The notes below the pieces were generated by a model. It was not told where the DNA came from. It worked only from the letters and a program-made list of their open reading frames with translations, and did no database searches. From NCBI GenBank assembly GCA_014529385.2, contig CM043953.1, positions 95,816,842 to 95,880,841 of the forward strand: DNA of 64,000 nucleotides. The letters run 5' to 3'. Both the position numbers and the translations under genes were made by a program. Source of the DNA: Adiantum capillus-veneris (taxonomy: Eukaryota; Streptophyta; Polypodiopsida; Polypodiales; Pteridaceae). Positions 48,307-58,618 of the stretch are shown in pieces. How positions within the stretch are numbered: position 1 is the first letter of the stretch; each line of letters starts with the position of its first letter.

Positions 48307-48645
48307 GCCTTTGTTCCGGAGTAGTGCTAACATGATTGAGTTGCAAATGCACAATGCGATTGGAAAGGTGGCAACTGCAGTCGGTCGTGTAAGAACGCAA
48401 GGCTGTTTGTGGGTGGGGAGTGACTGAGGGCCGACTGCGGAAACGCCAATGAGGCAATGCAAGAGAGTACCATCTACCTCAACGACAAGGTGTTCAACAA
48501 TGAAGGCATATAGACAAGAATGGACAAAAAGCCACGTGAATACAATACATATTATAAAACGCAATCCCAGGTATGCGTTCATCGTCTGTGGTTCACCATA
48601 GCATGTCTCAGGCTTTATCAAATCCATCTAAGGTATACTAGGGAC
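47650..48645. other. No gene seen; one microsatellite
   Basis: Anonymous sequence with (TGTGT)n/(GT)n(GA)n at 48240-48304. No protein family recognised. Confidence 0.4.
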
Positions 48646-48904
48646 CACTACAAGAGGTACATAATAGTAGCGACGCTCGTACTGCGACGCTCAAATGTGA
48701 AAAATCACGACGTCGCTATGAGCGTCGCTATGTTACGTATAGCATAGCGACGCTCATAATGACGCCTATAGCGACGCTATCATGCCAAAAAAAATAACCG
48801 AGAGCGTCCGAAAACTCAAATCTGAGATCTGAGTTATCTGAGTTTTCGGCGCGCGCTCAAGCAAGCAAGGTACGCGCGCTCTCCCTCTCTCTCTCTTTCT
48901 TCTC

Positions 48905-48935
<31 letters not shown>

Positions 48936-49041
48936 AGAGGAAGGAGAGCTAGGTATGCTCCTTCCCTCTCCTCACTCTCATGTTCCCTTCCCCTCTTTCT
49001 CTCTCCCTCTCTCTCATACACACACACACACACATTGTGTT

Positions 49042-49090
<49 letters not shown>

Positions 49091-49155
49091 ACAAGCATAA
49101 ACAAAAAATGCACACTTACATGCATAAACAAAGAATGCACACACATTGAGAGAGG

Positions 49156-49213
<58 letters not shown>

Positions 49214-49318
49214 ATGCATAAACCAAAAACGCACACACACATGCATAAACAAGGAATGCACACACACATTGAGAGAGGAAAAGAAAGAGAGAGAGAGAGA
49301 GAAAGAGAAAGATATAAA

Positions 49319-49360
<42 letters not shown>
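48905..49360. repeat. (CA)n and (GA)n cluster in the left CACTA arm
   Basis: (CA)n at 48905-48930 and 49019-49034; (GA)n at 49045-49089, 49156-49211 and 49320-49358. The interleaved unit containing GCATAAAC(A/C)AA(A/G)AA and CATTGAGAGAGGAAAAG is duplicated (49092-49165 and 49214-49285). Confidence 0.92.
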
Positions 49361-49362
<2 letters not shown>

Positions 49363-49390
49363 AGAAGAAGAAGAAGAGAGTCTTAACATC

Positions 49391-50100
49391 GTAGGAAACT
49401 ATCCCAAGAGACCTTAAAGATCTAGTCGACAGGAGTTGAACTCAAGACCTGTTATTCATGAGGGAAATGACATAATCAATCTATCACACTTCGGTGATAG
49501 AAAAGTTATACCATTTTTCTCCTTTTTTTATTGGCGTGCACACACACCTACACACACACACACCCCCGAGAAGAAGAGAGTTTAATTTAATGTCGTAGGA
49601 AACTAATTAAAGAGACCTAAAGATCTAGCCGACGAGGAGTTGAACTCAAGACCAGTTATTCAAGAGGAAAATGGCATAACCAATCTACCACACTTGGGTG
49701 ATAGAAAGGTTATACCATTTTTCTCTTTTGTTTGGCACACACACATCCCCCCCCCCCCCACACACACACACATAAGAAGAAGAGAGCTTTAACGTCATAA
49801 GAAACTATCCCAAAAGACGTTAAAGATTAGGTTAGATGTAGACTTATGTTAAATTAGATTAGATTTAGGTTTATTTTTAGTTAGATTTACGTTTGATTAG
49901 ATTTAGGTTTATTAACGTTAGATTTAGATTTACGTTATAGATTAGATTTAGGTTTATTTACGTTAGATTTAGATTTACGTTATATTAGATTAGATTTAGG
50001 TTTATTTACGTTATTTAATTACATGTTATTGAAGAGGGAAATGGCATAACCAATCTACCACACTTGGGTGATAGAAAGGTTATACCATTTTCTTCTTTTT
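49391..50100 (-). repeat. About 200-bp tandem units with tRNA-like sequence
   Basis: Units begin near 49391, 49595 and 49794 with GTCGTAGGAAACTA-like sequence. On the minus strand the units read GTGTGGTAGATTGGTTATGCC (A-box-like) and GAGTTCAACTCC, containing GTTCAACTC, which fits the B-box pattern GWTCRANNC. The third unit is split by an AT-rich minisatellite (49826-50030, variants of TTAGATTTAGGTTTA). A tRNA-derived SINE is possible. Confidence 0.5.
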
Positions 50101-50340
50101 ATCGTTTAAGATAAGGTTAGATTTAGATTTTCATGTAGGCACAACTCAAAGAGCCACCGATGCTTGTCAAAAATGGCGAGAAAATTTCCTGCGCTCACAG
50201 CCTCGACAGTCCATGCGGACCAGCAATTCCACCTGCATGTTCCACTACTGCTACCATATAATAAGCCGTCATGATCAGCTAATGGAAGAGCAAATTGAGC
50301 CTACACAAAAATTAGTGATGCAAGATAACGATTCCAAGGG

Positions 50341-50341
<1 letters not shown>

Positions 50342-50391
<50 letters not shown>
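50342..50391. repeat. (CA)n microsatellite
   Basis: Uninterrupted CA run of about 50 bp in the left CACTA arm. A (GA)n of 43 bp follows at 50731-50773, just before the transposase. The inverted right arm has (CT)n at the matching place (53865-53902). Confidence 0.95.
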
Positions 50392-50727
50392 ACATCCCGT
50401 CAAATCTAGAGTAAGAATTAAGTGCCTTGAGCAGACATCAGCTACATTGCAAGAATGGAGTACCTGCATGCTACAAACAAAGATCTACTATGAAAAGATG
50501 TTAAGATGCTGTGAAATACTACAGCTAGAGAAGACGCAAAGGGGTTTTGTCCACTACATGCAGTATCATGTAGACGTGGGTGTGTAGATTTTTTGTACCC
50601 ACAAATATAGGCATCGACCAATAAAGATGAAATTATAACCCGGTGGTTCTGATCTCCGTGCACCTCTAGATCGAGGTGTGCGGGGATTGGACATGACTAG
50701 AGAATGTGAGGTAGTTTATAGTGTAAA

Positions 50728-50776
<49 letters not shown>

Positions 50777-50840
50777 AAGAAGAAGAATTCCAATAGAATA
50801 TTAAATTTGTTGTCCAGGTTATAAGGTTTTTACCCTCATT

Positions 50841-52209
50841 ATGAGTAGTGACGAGGATGTGGGGCCATCCATCCGAAACACCTATCTCTCAACGAGGATC
50901 TTATGTCCTTGTAATCATTGCAAACATGCTGTGCGACGGACAAGACGCGTTTCTTTGCAGCACGTTCGCGAATTTGGTGAGTTCGATCCATCTATTATAG
51001 ATCGAGTTGTTGCCAATTATAACTCGTCGGACTTTGACGCTGGCCAACAGGCAGCAATCTTGCAACCCAATAGACGTGTTCGCAGGCGCTTTTGTCAAGC
51101 AGCATATGTGAGGCCACAAGATGTAGTTTCTGACAGCTCGAGGGATGATCATGCAGACCACATTCCCAACGAGGCAATGTTTGAGCCTGAGATTGATGAA
51201 ATGATCGAGACAATCATGGATTCAGAAAGGCTTATCTATGTTGATATAAAAAGTGAAGCCGATACGCCATTGTATAATGGAGCACCTGTGTCTACATTGA
51301 AAGCGCTCCTGGTTCTTCTCAACATGCAGGCAAAGTTTGGATGGAGTGATACTAGCGTCACAACGCTTTTCAGGTGATCTATTACAATTAGTTTACTTTA
51401 ATAAAACTCTAAATGTATAATGATCTGATAGATTTTTACACAATTGTACCATATTTTTATGTTGTGTAGATTGCTCAAAGAGCACATACTACCAGCTGAT
51501 AATGTGATGCCAGATTCCCGAAAGGAAGCAAGAAAGATTTTGCGAAACCTGGGGATGGATTACAATTCGATCCACGCTTGTCTTAATGACTACATTCTTT
51601 TTAGAGGGAAATACATAGACATGGAGAAGTGTTCGAAATGTGATTCCGAGAGATATCGAGTAGATCTCCATGGAACAAAAATTCTGCAAAATCTTTTGCG
51701 ACATTTTCCTCTGCTTCCTCGCATCAAGCATTTCTTTGAATGTAAGCCCATGGCCGCCCTAGCATCATGGCATGAGGAGAATAAATCTTTGGATGGTGTG
51801 CTATGGATTCTTGCAGATTCTGCAGCCTGGAAATATATAGATGGAACATGGTCGGATTTTTCCAGGGAAGCTCGAAATTTGCACTTAGGCCTGGCTATGG
51901 ATGTCGTAAATCCATTTGGTCAAAGATCAACATCTTACAGTGTATGGCCCGTTGTCATCGTCAACTACAACGTTCCCCCGTGGTTGACTACAAAGAAGGG
52001 GCAGCTATGGCTAAGCTTGATTGTGCAGGGGCGATATAAAGTGAAGAATATGGATGTGTATCTTTGTCCACTATTGGAAGAGCTACAACAATTGTGGATT
52101 GGCATAGAAGTGGTGGATATGAGCCGACACACAGGTCGACGAAATGCTTTGATAAGAGGCATTCTAATGTGGACCATGCATGACTATCCCGGACTAACAG
52201 AATGCTCAG
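50841..52209 (+). CDS. CACTA transposase, TNP2 type (two exons, 3' truncated)
   Basis: Exon 1 (50841-51373) starts MSSDEDVGPS and has the transposase-associated zinc segment ILCPCNHCKHAVRRTR. The intron 51374-51479 (GTGATC...TGTGTAG, 106 bp) joins in phase to RLLKEHILPADN. Exon 2 contains WKYIDGTWSDF, LGLAMDVVNPFG with the catalytic-type Asp, YSVWPVVIVNYNVPPWLTTK, MDVYLCPLLEELQQLW and GILMWTMHDYPGL. This is the core of plant TNP2. After TECSG at 52209 the family's next segment (a Cys-rich block) is not present. A second GTGATC donor-like site stands at 52210, so later exons may have been replaced by the 52.2-53.3 kb segment. The frame is open throughout both exons, the best-preserved coding sequence in the window. 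The product would bind subterminal repeats and excise the element. Confidence 0.85.
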
Positions 52210-52724
52210 GTGATCTATGGATGAGAGGAATTCATGAGGGAGTGAGTAGAAATGCCAAATTGTACTTAGCCATTAACATAAGCCCAAGCCTACACTTTCT
52301 CCTAGAAGAAGACTAGCCATTCTTGCAACAAGCTAACCTTGGAAGATCAACTCTAATCAAAGAAGGTCATGCACTTGGCGTATCAATCAAAGTAGAGTTC
52401 TCCCCTCTTCTTCTCTCTCCATCAATAATGGTGCCAAAGGGTTTGTTAAGTAAGATGTGTTCTACATTGATTTTTTTTATATTTGTTGTTGTTTTCTTTT
52501 TCATCTCTAATCCAACATATATATAAATCTAATATCATCTCCCTAACCAAACCTATCTCTCACTCTTAGTAATTCATCCTCTCTACAAATTCTAGGTTCT
52601 CTTTGCTACAGGTACATCTCTCCCTGCAGTATCCTTATTGCCTACGGGCAAGAATAGGGCTTGGGAGGGAAACTTCTCATCTCTTCACTTCTCTCATATC
52701 TACATTTCTCACATACTATCCTAG

Positions 52725-52943
52725 ATGAATAACCCACATGATGATAATATCTATCGCTTTCACTCTGTACGATCCATTAGAATTAACGTATGGATTAGCC
52801 GTAAAATACACTTTCAGCAACGTATAGTGTTTCTCTTTGGTCCAGAAAGGCTCAATGAAATACTTCTATCACCAGATCCCATCATACTACCTCTCATAGA
52901 CTATAACTTTTCTTTTGACGTAAGCGTAGTTATTTTTCTATGA
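52725..52943 (+). CDS. Small ORF 1 of an overlapping duplicated pair, unknown
   Basis: 72 codons starting MNNPHDDNIYRF. It contains RSIRINVW, FGPERLNEI, DPIILPLIDY and FSFDV. Not recognised. The stop TGA at 52941-52943 overlaps the ATG of the next frame (ATGA). It lies in the unique middle segment of the CACTA element, downstream of the transposase. Confidence 0.4.
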   Translation: MNNPHDDNIYRFHSVRSIRINVWISRKIHFQQRIVFLFGPERLNEILLSPDPIILPLIDYNFSFDVSVVIFL

Positions 52944-53152
52944 ACCAAGAGGATTTGTACACACAATTAATCCCAATCACTAGACAAAGTATATCTATTA
53001 TGGTAAGCACAAAACTACAATTCCAAAAAACAATTCGTAGCATATTTGGTCAGCCAAGATTGAATGCCATTAACTCATCTATTAACCCTTTCATATTACC
53101 CATGATACGATATGACCATAGCCTTGATGTTTTCATCTTTGTGTTATTCTGA
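52940..53152 (+). CDS. Small ORF 2 of the pair, similar to ORF 1
   Basis: 70 codons. QSISIMVS, FGQPRLNAI, NPFILPMIRYDHSLDVFIFV align colinearly with the first ORF, so the two are tandem duplicates. Both end in a hydrophobic stretch. The conserved pattern is xSIxIxV / FGxxRLNxI / PxILPxIxYxxSxDV. No family recognised. Confidence 0.4.
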   Translation: MNQEDLYTQLIPITRQSISIMVSTKLQFQKTIRSIFGQPRLNAINSSINPFILPMIRYDHSLDVFIFVLF

Positions 53153-53337
53153 CATTCTCTTTTGTGTTCTTTATTTGTGCGCGTGAGTGCAAGAGAGAAA
53201 GAGTCGGGCTTCTTTGATTACACTTCTTTCCAAACCCTAGTCTTCATGGCATCTATGGTTTAACTCCTTCATATAGTTTTTGTTGAGTTCTCTCACAAAC
53301 TCTCATAGCCATAAGCCCGGTGCTTTCCTGGCAAGAC

Positions 53338-53800
53338 CGCAAATTCCTCGACAACGTGCTCCATCATACAATGGCGTATCCGCTTCACTATCATATCATC
53401 ATAGATAAGCCTTTCTGAATCCATGATAGTTTTAATCGTTTCATTGATCTCGGGCTTAAACATAGCCTCGTTGGGAATGTGGTCTGCATGATCATCCTCC
53501 AAGATGTCAAAGGCTACATCTTGTGGCCTCACGTATGCTGCTTGACCAAGGCACCTGCAAATACGTCTATTGAGTTGCAAGATTGCTGCCTGTTGGCCAG
53601 CCATTAGAGTCCGACGAGTTATTATTGGCAACAACGCTATCTATAATAGATGGATCAAACTCACCAAATTTGTGAACATGCTGCAAAGAAACACGTTTTG
53701 TCCGTCGCACAGCATGTTTGCATTGATTACAAGGACATAAGATCCTTGTTGAGAGATAGGTGTTTTGGTTGGACGGCCCCACATCGTCATCACTACTCAT
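53338..53800 (-). pseudogene. Inverted decayed copy of TNP2 exon 1 (right arm)
   Basis: On the minus strand it starts MSSDDDVGPSNQN at 53800 and reads ILCPCNQCKHAVRRTKR and HKFGEFDPSIIDSVV. A frameshift near 53600 follows, then RPQDVAF and HADHIPNEAMF. It is homologous to 50841-51285 and ends with it. It is preceded upstream by the same (GA)n and the same 300-bp leader as the plus-strand copy. It cannot encode a transposase. Confidence 0.85.
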
Positions 53801-53860
53801 AATGAATGTAAAAACCTTATAACTTGGACATACATTTAATCTTCTATTGGCATCCTCCGT

Positions 53861-53906
<46 letters not shown>

Positions 53907-54299
53907 ATCACACTGTAAACTACCTCACATTCTCTAGTCATGTCCAATCCCCGCACACCTTGGTCTAGAGGTGCACGAAGATCAGAACCACCGGGTTATA
54001 ATCTCGTCTTTATTAGTCAATGCCTATATTTGTGCGTACAAGAAATCTACACACACCCATGTCTACATGGCAATGCATGCAGTGGAAAAAACCCCTTTGC
54101 CTCTTCTTTAGCTGTAGCAATTCACAGCATCTTAACATCTCTTCACAACAAATCCTTGTTCGAGGGATTACTGTGCACATTACATGTTGGCTTCCAATCT
54201 GAGTATCTTGCCGTTGAAAGCTTTCCAACTTAAGGTCGTATCTGTAGAGAGGAAGAGAGGGATCACCATTGGCTTAACTCCAATTTTTTTCCGTAATCC

Positions 54300-54790
54300 C
54301 AAAGGTAGACTTTAATAAAAACTAAATCCAAAATCTAATCTTAAATATAACCTAATTGAACATATGGTGATTCTGAGCTAATTGAACATGATTAGTGGGT
54401 GAGATAATAGGTGTCAAATTTTGATGGAACAGTTCATTGCGTTGTGTACTTAGTGTTTGCACTTTGGGCAAAGCATTGAGCTTAGCTCAAACTCCCCCTT
54501 CATTGACGTGTCCTAAAATCTAACCTAAATTTAAATCTAAATCTAACCTACCTAATCTTAAATCTTGCCGTAATCTTAAATCTAACATAAATCTAAATCT
54601 AATCTAATCTTAAACTCAACATAAATCTAAATCTAATTTAATTTAAACATAAATGTAATCTAACCTAATTTTAAATTTAGCATAAATTTTAAATATAAGT
54701 TAAATGTAATTTAACATAATCTTAGATCTTAATCTAATTTAATCTTAAATGTAATTTTAAATCTAACATAATCCTAATCTTAATATAGCA
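54300..54790 (-). repeat. AT-rich degenerate minisatellite in the right CACTA arm
   Basis: Short variants of AAATCTAAATCTAACCTAA repeat through the interval. They are the reverse complement of the TTAGATTTAGGTTTA units of the left arm. Confidence 0.75.
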
Positions 54791-54822
54791 TTCCATTAAT
54801 TCATATTTTCTCTACATTTTAC

Positions 54823-54881
54823 CTGTGTGTGTGTGTGTGTGTGTGTGTTTTCTCCCCTTACCTCTGTCTTTTCATCTTCTA

Positions 54882-54921
<40 letters not shown>

Positions 54922-54942
54922 CCTCTTTCTCTTTGTTTTCTC

Positions 54943-54982
<40 letters not shown>

Positions 54983-54989
54983 GACACAA

Positions 54990-55046
<57 letters not shown>

Positions 55047-55050
55047 GAGA
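54823..55050. repeat. (GT)n, (CT)n and (GA)n cluster, right CACTA arm
   Basis: (GT)n at 54823-54848, (CT)n at 54886-54917 and 54949-54979, (GT)n at 54990-55005 and (GA)n to 55050. This mirrors the left-arm cluster with different repeat lengths. Confidence 0.93.
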
Positions 55051-55332
55051 AAGAGGGGAAGGGAACATGAGAGGGAAGGAGCATATCTGGTTCTCCTTCT
55101 TCTCCAGAGAGAGAGAGAGAGAGGCGCGGGTTTACCTGTTTCGCTAGAGCGTCGAAACTCAGATCTAAGATCTGAATTTTTGACGCTCTTGGTTTATTTT
55201 TTACCTCTGCCGACGTCATTATGAGCGTCGCTATGCAACAAAAAAAATAGCGACGCTCATAACGACGTCGTGGATTTTAACTTTTGAACGTCGCACTGCT
55301 AGTGTCGCTAATATGAAGAACCTTTTGTAGTG

Positions 55333-56594
55333 TACTATTTTGAGACTAGAGGATCTAGAATCATACTCTCCGCCCGACCTCTGGCCCTTTATATATGCAA
55401 CCCTCAAACTCGGTTCAAGCTAGCCCCTTGTCCTTGGCTTCACATTAGCCGACCTCGCTCAAGATGCCGAGTTGTAATTGCAATTGTAACTACCTATTAT
55501 AGTTTGTAACATTTTCACGGAATCAATATGACTCTTTCTCATTGTATCTATGTTCATTCATATTGAGATGTGTGCAATTATTGAGAAGAGAGGGGAGAGA
55601 AATTCAAGCATCAATCTGTTTGAGCATCGTCTTGAGAATCAAATGCAAAAACCATATCATCAAAGTTTTATCATCTTAACAAAGGTAGAACAATGATAAG
55701 TTGACCTTTTTTGCAAAGGCACATCTATAAAATAAAGTCTATTCAACAATTAGATCAAACAGATAATCATGCAAACGATAAAAATACTAACTCATCCCTT
55801 TTTGGCCTCGAGAGGCCATAGGGGGCTAATGGAGAAATCGTGCATTTTTGTAGCCGTTGATTTTTGACGGCTAGGATGAGATATGGATGCAGTGGCGTTA
55901 AAAGATTAGTGTTTTATTATTTGCATGTCGTTTTCAAGGCAGGGTGCGGTATGGCTCCTCTGTAGCACGTGCATGAAGGCAGCTGCTGCTCTGCAACGCG
56001 TGGATAAAGGCAACGCAGCAAGTACGGATCCTGTGCAGAGCTGAAGGAAAACGCCTCTTTTGTCTTTTCTTCGCATATTGTTTCGCGTCCTGTAGCCCAG
56101 GGTCTTATATGGAAGGCGTACTACGGAGGTCTGCTCGTACGCCTTACAAGGTGATTAATGGCAACCAAAGCAATGCCATGCACGACACACAACCGCTGCC
56201 TAGCAATTTAATCATGTGGAGCTGGAATCTTCACGCTCGAAGAGACTGGAAACTCAGCATGGCTAGGATTTGACAGCCATCCACTAGGATGTTTTAAGCA
56301 AGAATGACACATTGAATTTTCTGTTTTCCTTTTTACAGTTGGAGATTTTCATACCTAAACTAATGCTTACTCGGTAATGATGGCCTACATGCATCGAAAA
56401 CAGTCTCAAATTATGTATGACATGATAAATGGACACATTATATAGATCGCCATGTTTTCAACTCAAAACAAGGTCAAATTTCACAATGACCTCCATGAGA
56501 GAGAGAGAGAGAGAAGTAAACATATGAAGTAATCTCACTTTATTCTCTTTCTATGACCGTTATATTGCAAGTCGGGATGTGTGAGTAATCATGA
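55333..56594. other. No gene seen
   Basis: Anonymous sequence to the right of the CACTA element. A short (GA)n lies at 56499-56514. No protein family recognised. Confidence 0.4.
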
Positions 56595-57095
56595 TGATAA
56601 TTTGTGAAAATTCCCAAAATACCCCTCAAATTTCAAAAATTCCCAGTATATCCTTGTTTCTATTTTGGTTGAATAGTTCAAAATTTTCCAATCTCTATTC
56701 CTTTTTGACAATTGACATCCGTTTGCTAGTGCTTAACATGTAATTTTTCACAAATTACCTTGCAAAAGAAGACAATTATATCTAAAAATAATGAAGCATT
56801 TCATCTCCAAAGCCTACTTAACGAAGTCAAATTCTAGTTTTAGCATCTTGTATTGATACACAATAAGTCTTCTTATAAAAAGCTAGAAATGTTTTTATCT
56901 TTGGAGAAATTTAATCTCACGACCAGGGTGTTTTGGGAATTTTGGAAAATTTGAAGGGCATTTTGGGAATTTATAACCAAATATTGAGGGTATTTTTGAA
57001 ATTTGAAGGGTGTTTTGGGAATTTCCACAAATTAGAGGGGTATTTTGGTTGAATAATTCAAAATTTTCTATTCTTTATTCCTTTTTGACAATTGA
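56595..57095. repeat. Small inverted-repeat element or local duplication
   Basis: AATTCCCAAAATACCCCTC near 56608 is matched in inverted orientation by GGGTGTTTTGGGAATTTCC near 57008. In addition the block around TTTTGGTTGAATA(G/A)TTCAAAA is repeated directly at about 56661 and 57042. The interior is AT-rich. It could be a MITE. An interrupted poly-C follows at 57105-57138. Confidence 0.5.
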
Positions 57096-57412
57096 AACTC
57101 GGAGCCCCCCCCCCGCCCCCCCCCCCCTCCCCCTCCTAAAAACCTCTGTTAGAAAAAACTAGGGTCTAGTGTATTTTAACCGGCTAAAATTATAAAACCC
57201 CGGTTAGATTTTGAGCTTGCCTTTTAGAAAACCGGAAAATTTACACAAGTTTTAGTGTAATTACCGACAAAAGCGTCAAATTTTGACCTGAAAACCGTGA
57301 GAATTTCAAGTTTCCCCTTACTTTGACAAACGTGCTCTTTCAGCTTACAATAAACAAATGCCTTTGTTGAAGTTGAATTGAATGTCACTTTTGAAGACCT
57401 CTTGTGAAAGTC

Positions 57413-57420
57413 TATAAAAG
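57413..57420 (+). promoter_or_regulatory. TATA box of the RPA-like gene
   Basis: TATAAAAG lies 75 bp upstream of the ATG at 57495, which itself sits in a plant-like context (GGCAATGGCT). That leaves room for a leader of about 45 nt. Confidence 0.6.
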
Positions 57421-57949
57421 CAGGCATTGTTGTGCCTTTGTGTATGTGAAGAACTGTGTGAAAATACCTTGTGCTAAAATTAGTTTTCTTGGCAATGGCT
57501 GCCAAACAAAACAGTGGGAGTTCTTTTGCTCCTGAAGGCCGAGAATGGTACGTAAGCAGTGGAGATTTTGATGGTGCTGACAGTATGGATTTTAAAGGCG
57601 GTGAGACCTATTGAAGATTTTTGTCTTGTTCTACTTACTATTTTTGCTTGGCCAAACTCTTTAAGAATTTGTATCATCGAATCTATTGTTGATCGGTATT
57701 ATGAATGTGTTACTCATTGCAAGATTGTTTGATATTATTGTCTAACCATGCTTACTTTGATTATTGTTATGGAAATGTGATGGTTGCTTTGCGGATTCTC
57801 TTTTTGTCGTCTTGTCTTGTTATTGAGTGCTTTTGTAGTCTTGGCTTTTTGCTCGCGTTCAACCAAGCCGTTCTTGATTTTTAAAAATCTAGCTTTCATA
57901 ACCCTCGACATGTTTAAGCAATGAGCATACACAACTAGGATTTCATTCG

Positions 57950-58425
57950 CATTCCCACATTGTGCCTTCTCTCCATGAACATAGGCTTACACGGCTACAA
58001 TCCTTCTACCACCATATGGCTCAAAGGTCGAAATGGCTTGATCATTTTATATGCATGTGTTGTGCGACACACCTAAGATTTCTTTCGCGTCCCCGCATTG
58101 TGGCTTCTCTCCATGAACATAGGCTTGTACGACTAAAATCCTTCTAATATGTAGTTCAAAGATCAATGTTCTAGGTCCATGCCCTCTTCTCCATATTTGC
58201 GAATACATACAAGTGTTTCTTAAGTTTGCTAGCTTTTAAGAAACCAATTGGTAGGCCACTCTTGAGTAATCATACTTGGTCAACATGCTCTCCTTTCAAT
58301 AGGCCATCGATGGTGCATACAAGTGTTTCTTAAGTTTGCTAGCTTTTAAGAAGCCAATCGGTAGGCCACTCTTGAGTAATGATACTTGGTCAACATGCTC
58401 TCCTTTTAATAAGCCATCTATGGAC
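57950..58425 (+). repeat. Two tandem duplications in intron 1
   Basis: A 140-bp period links 57950-58009 with 58088-58147 (both contain CTTCTCTCCATGAACATAGG). A 110-bp unit CATACAAGTGTTTCTTAAG at 58206 is repeated at 58316 and ends near 58425. Copies differ by a few substitutions. Confidence 0.85.
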
Positions 58426-58574
58426 TTGTGGTTATCATATTTTGTGTCGAACTTCCTTTCATCATAACTAAGCTACCTATGTAATATATGAGGATAAGAA
58501 TTATTATCTTGTCTTGTGTCATGTCATCTATGGTGCTTAATATCTCATCATTCTCGCCACATAATCATTGACTC

Positions 58575-58618
58575 TATCTCTCTCTCTCTCTCTCTCTCTC
58601 CCCCCCCCCCCCCCCCCC
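58575..58618. repeat. (CT)n followed by C18
   Basis: Microsatellite in intron 1 of the RPA-like gene: CT run from 58575 passing into poly-C to 58618. Confidence 0.93.

Larger units (their letters stand above)
48646..55332 (+). mobile_element. CACTA (CMC/En-Spm) transposon with long inverted arms
   Basis: Left end CACTACAAGAGGT (48646) and right end reading CACTACAAAAGGT on the minus strand (55332). Both ends continue into matching subterminal sequence rich in TAGCGACGCTC motifs and a GATCTGAG block. The 3-bp flanks are GAC and TAC (two of three match). The element carries a TNP2 transposase (50841-52209). Homology between the two ends is not limited to short TIRs. Pieces of the left arm up to 51285 reappear inverted in the right arm down to 53338, including the region before the transposase and most of its first exon. 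Confidence 0.88.

Noticed and set aside
49826-50030. TTTAGG-containing repeats suggesting interstitial telomere
   Set aside because: The units are TTAGATTTAGGTTTA-like with no run of TTTAGGG. They are a local AT-rich minisatellite mirrored in the other CACTA arm.
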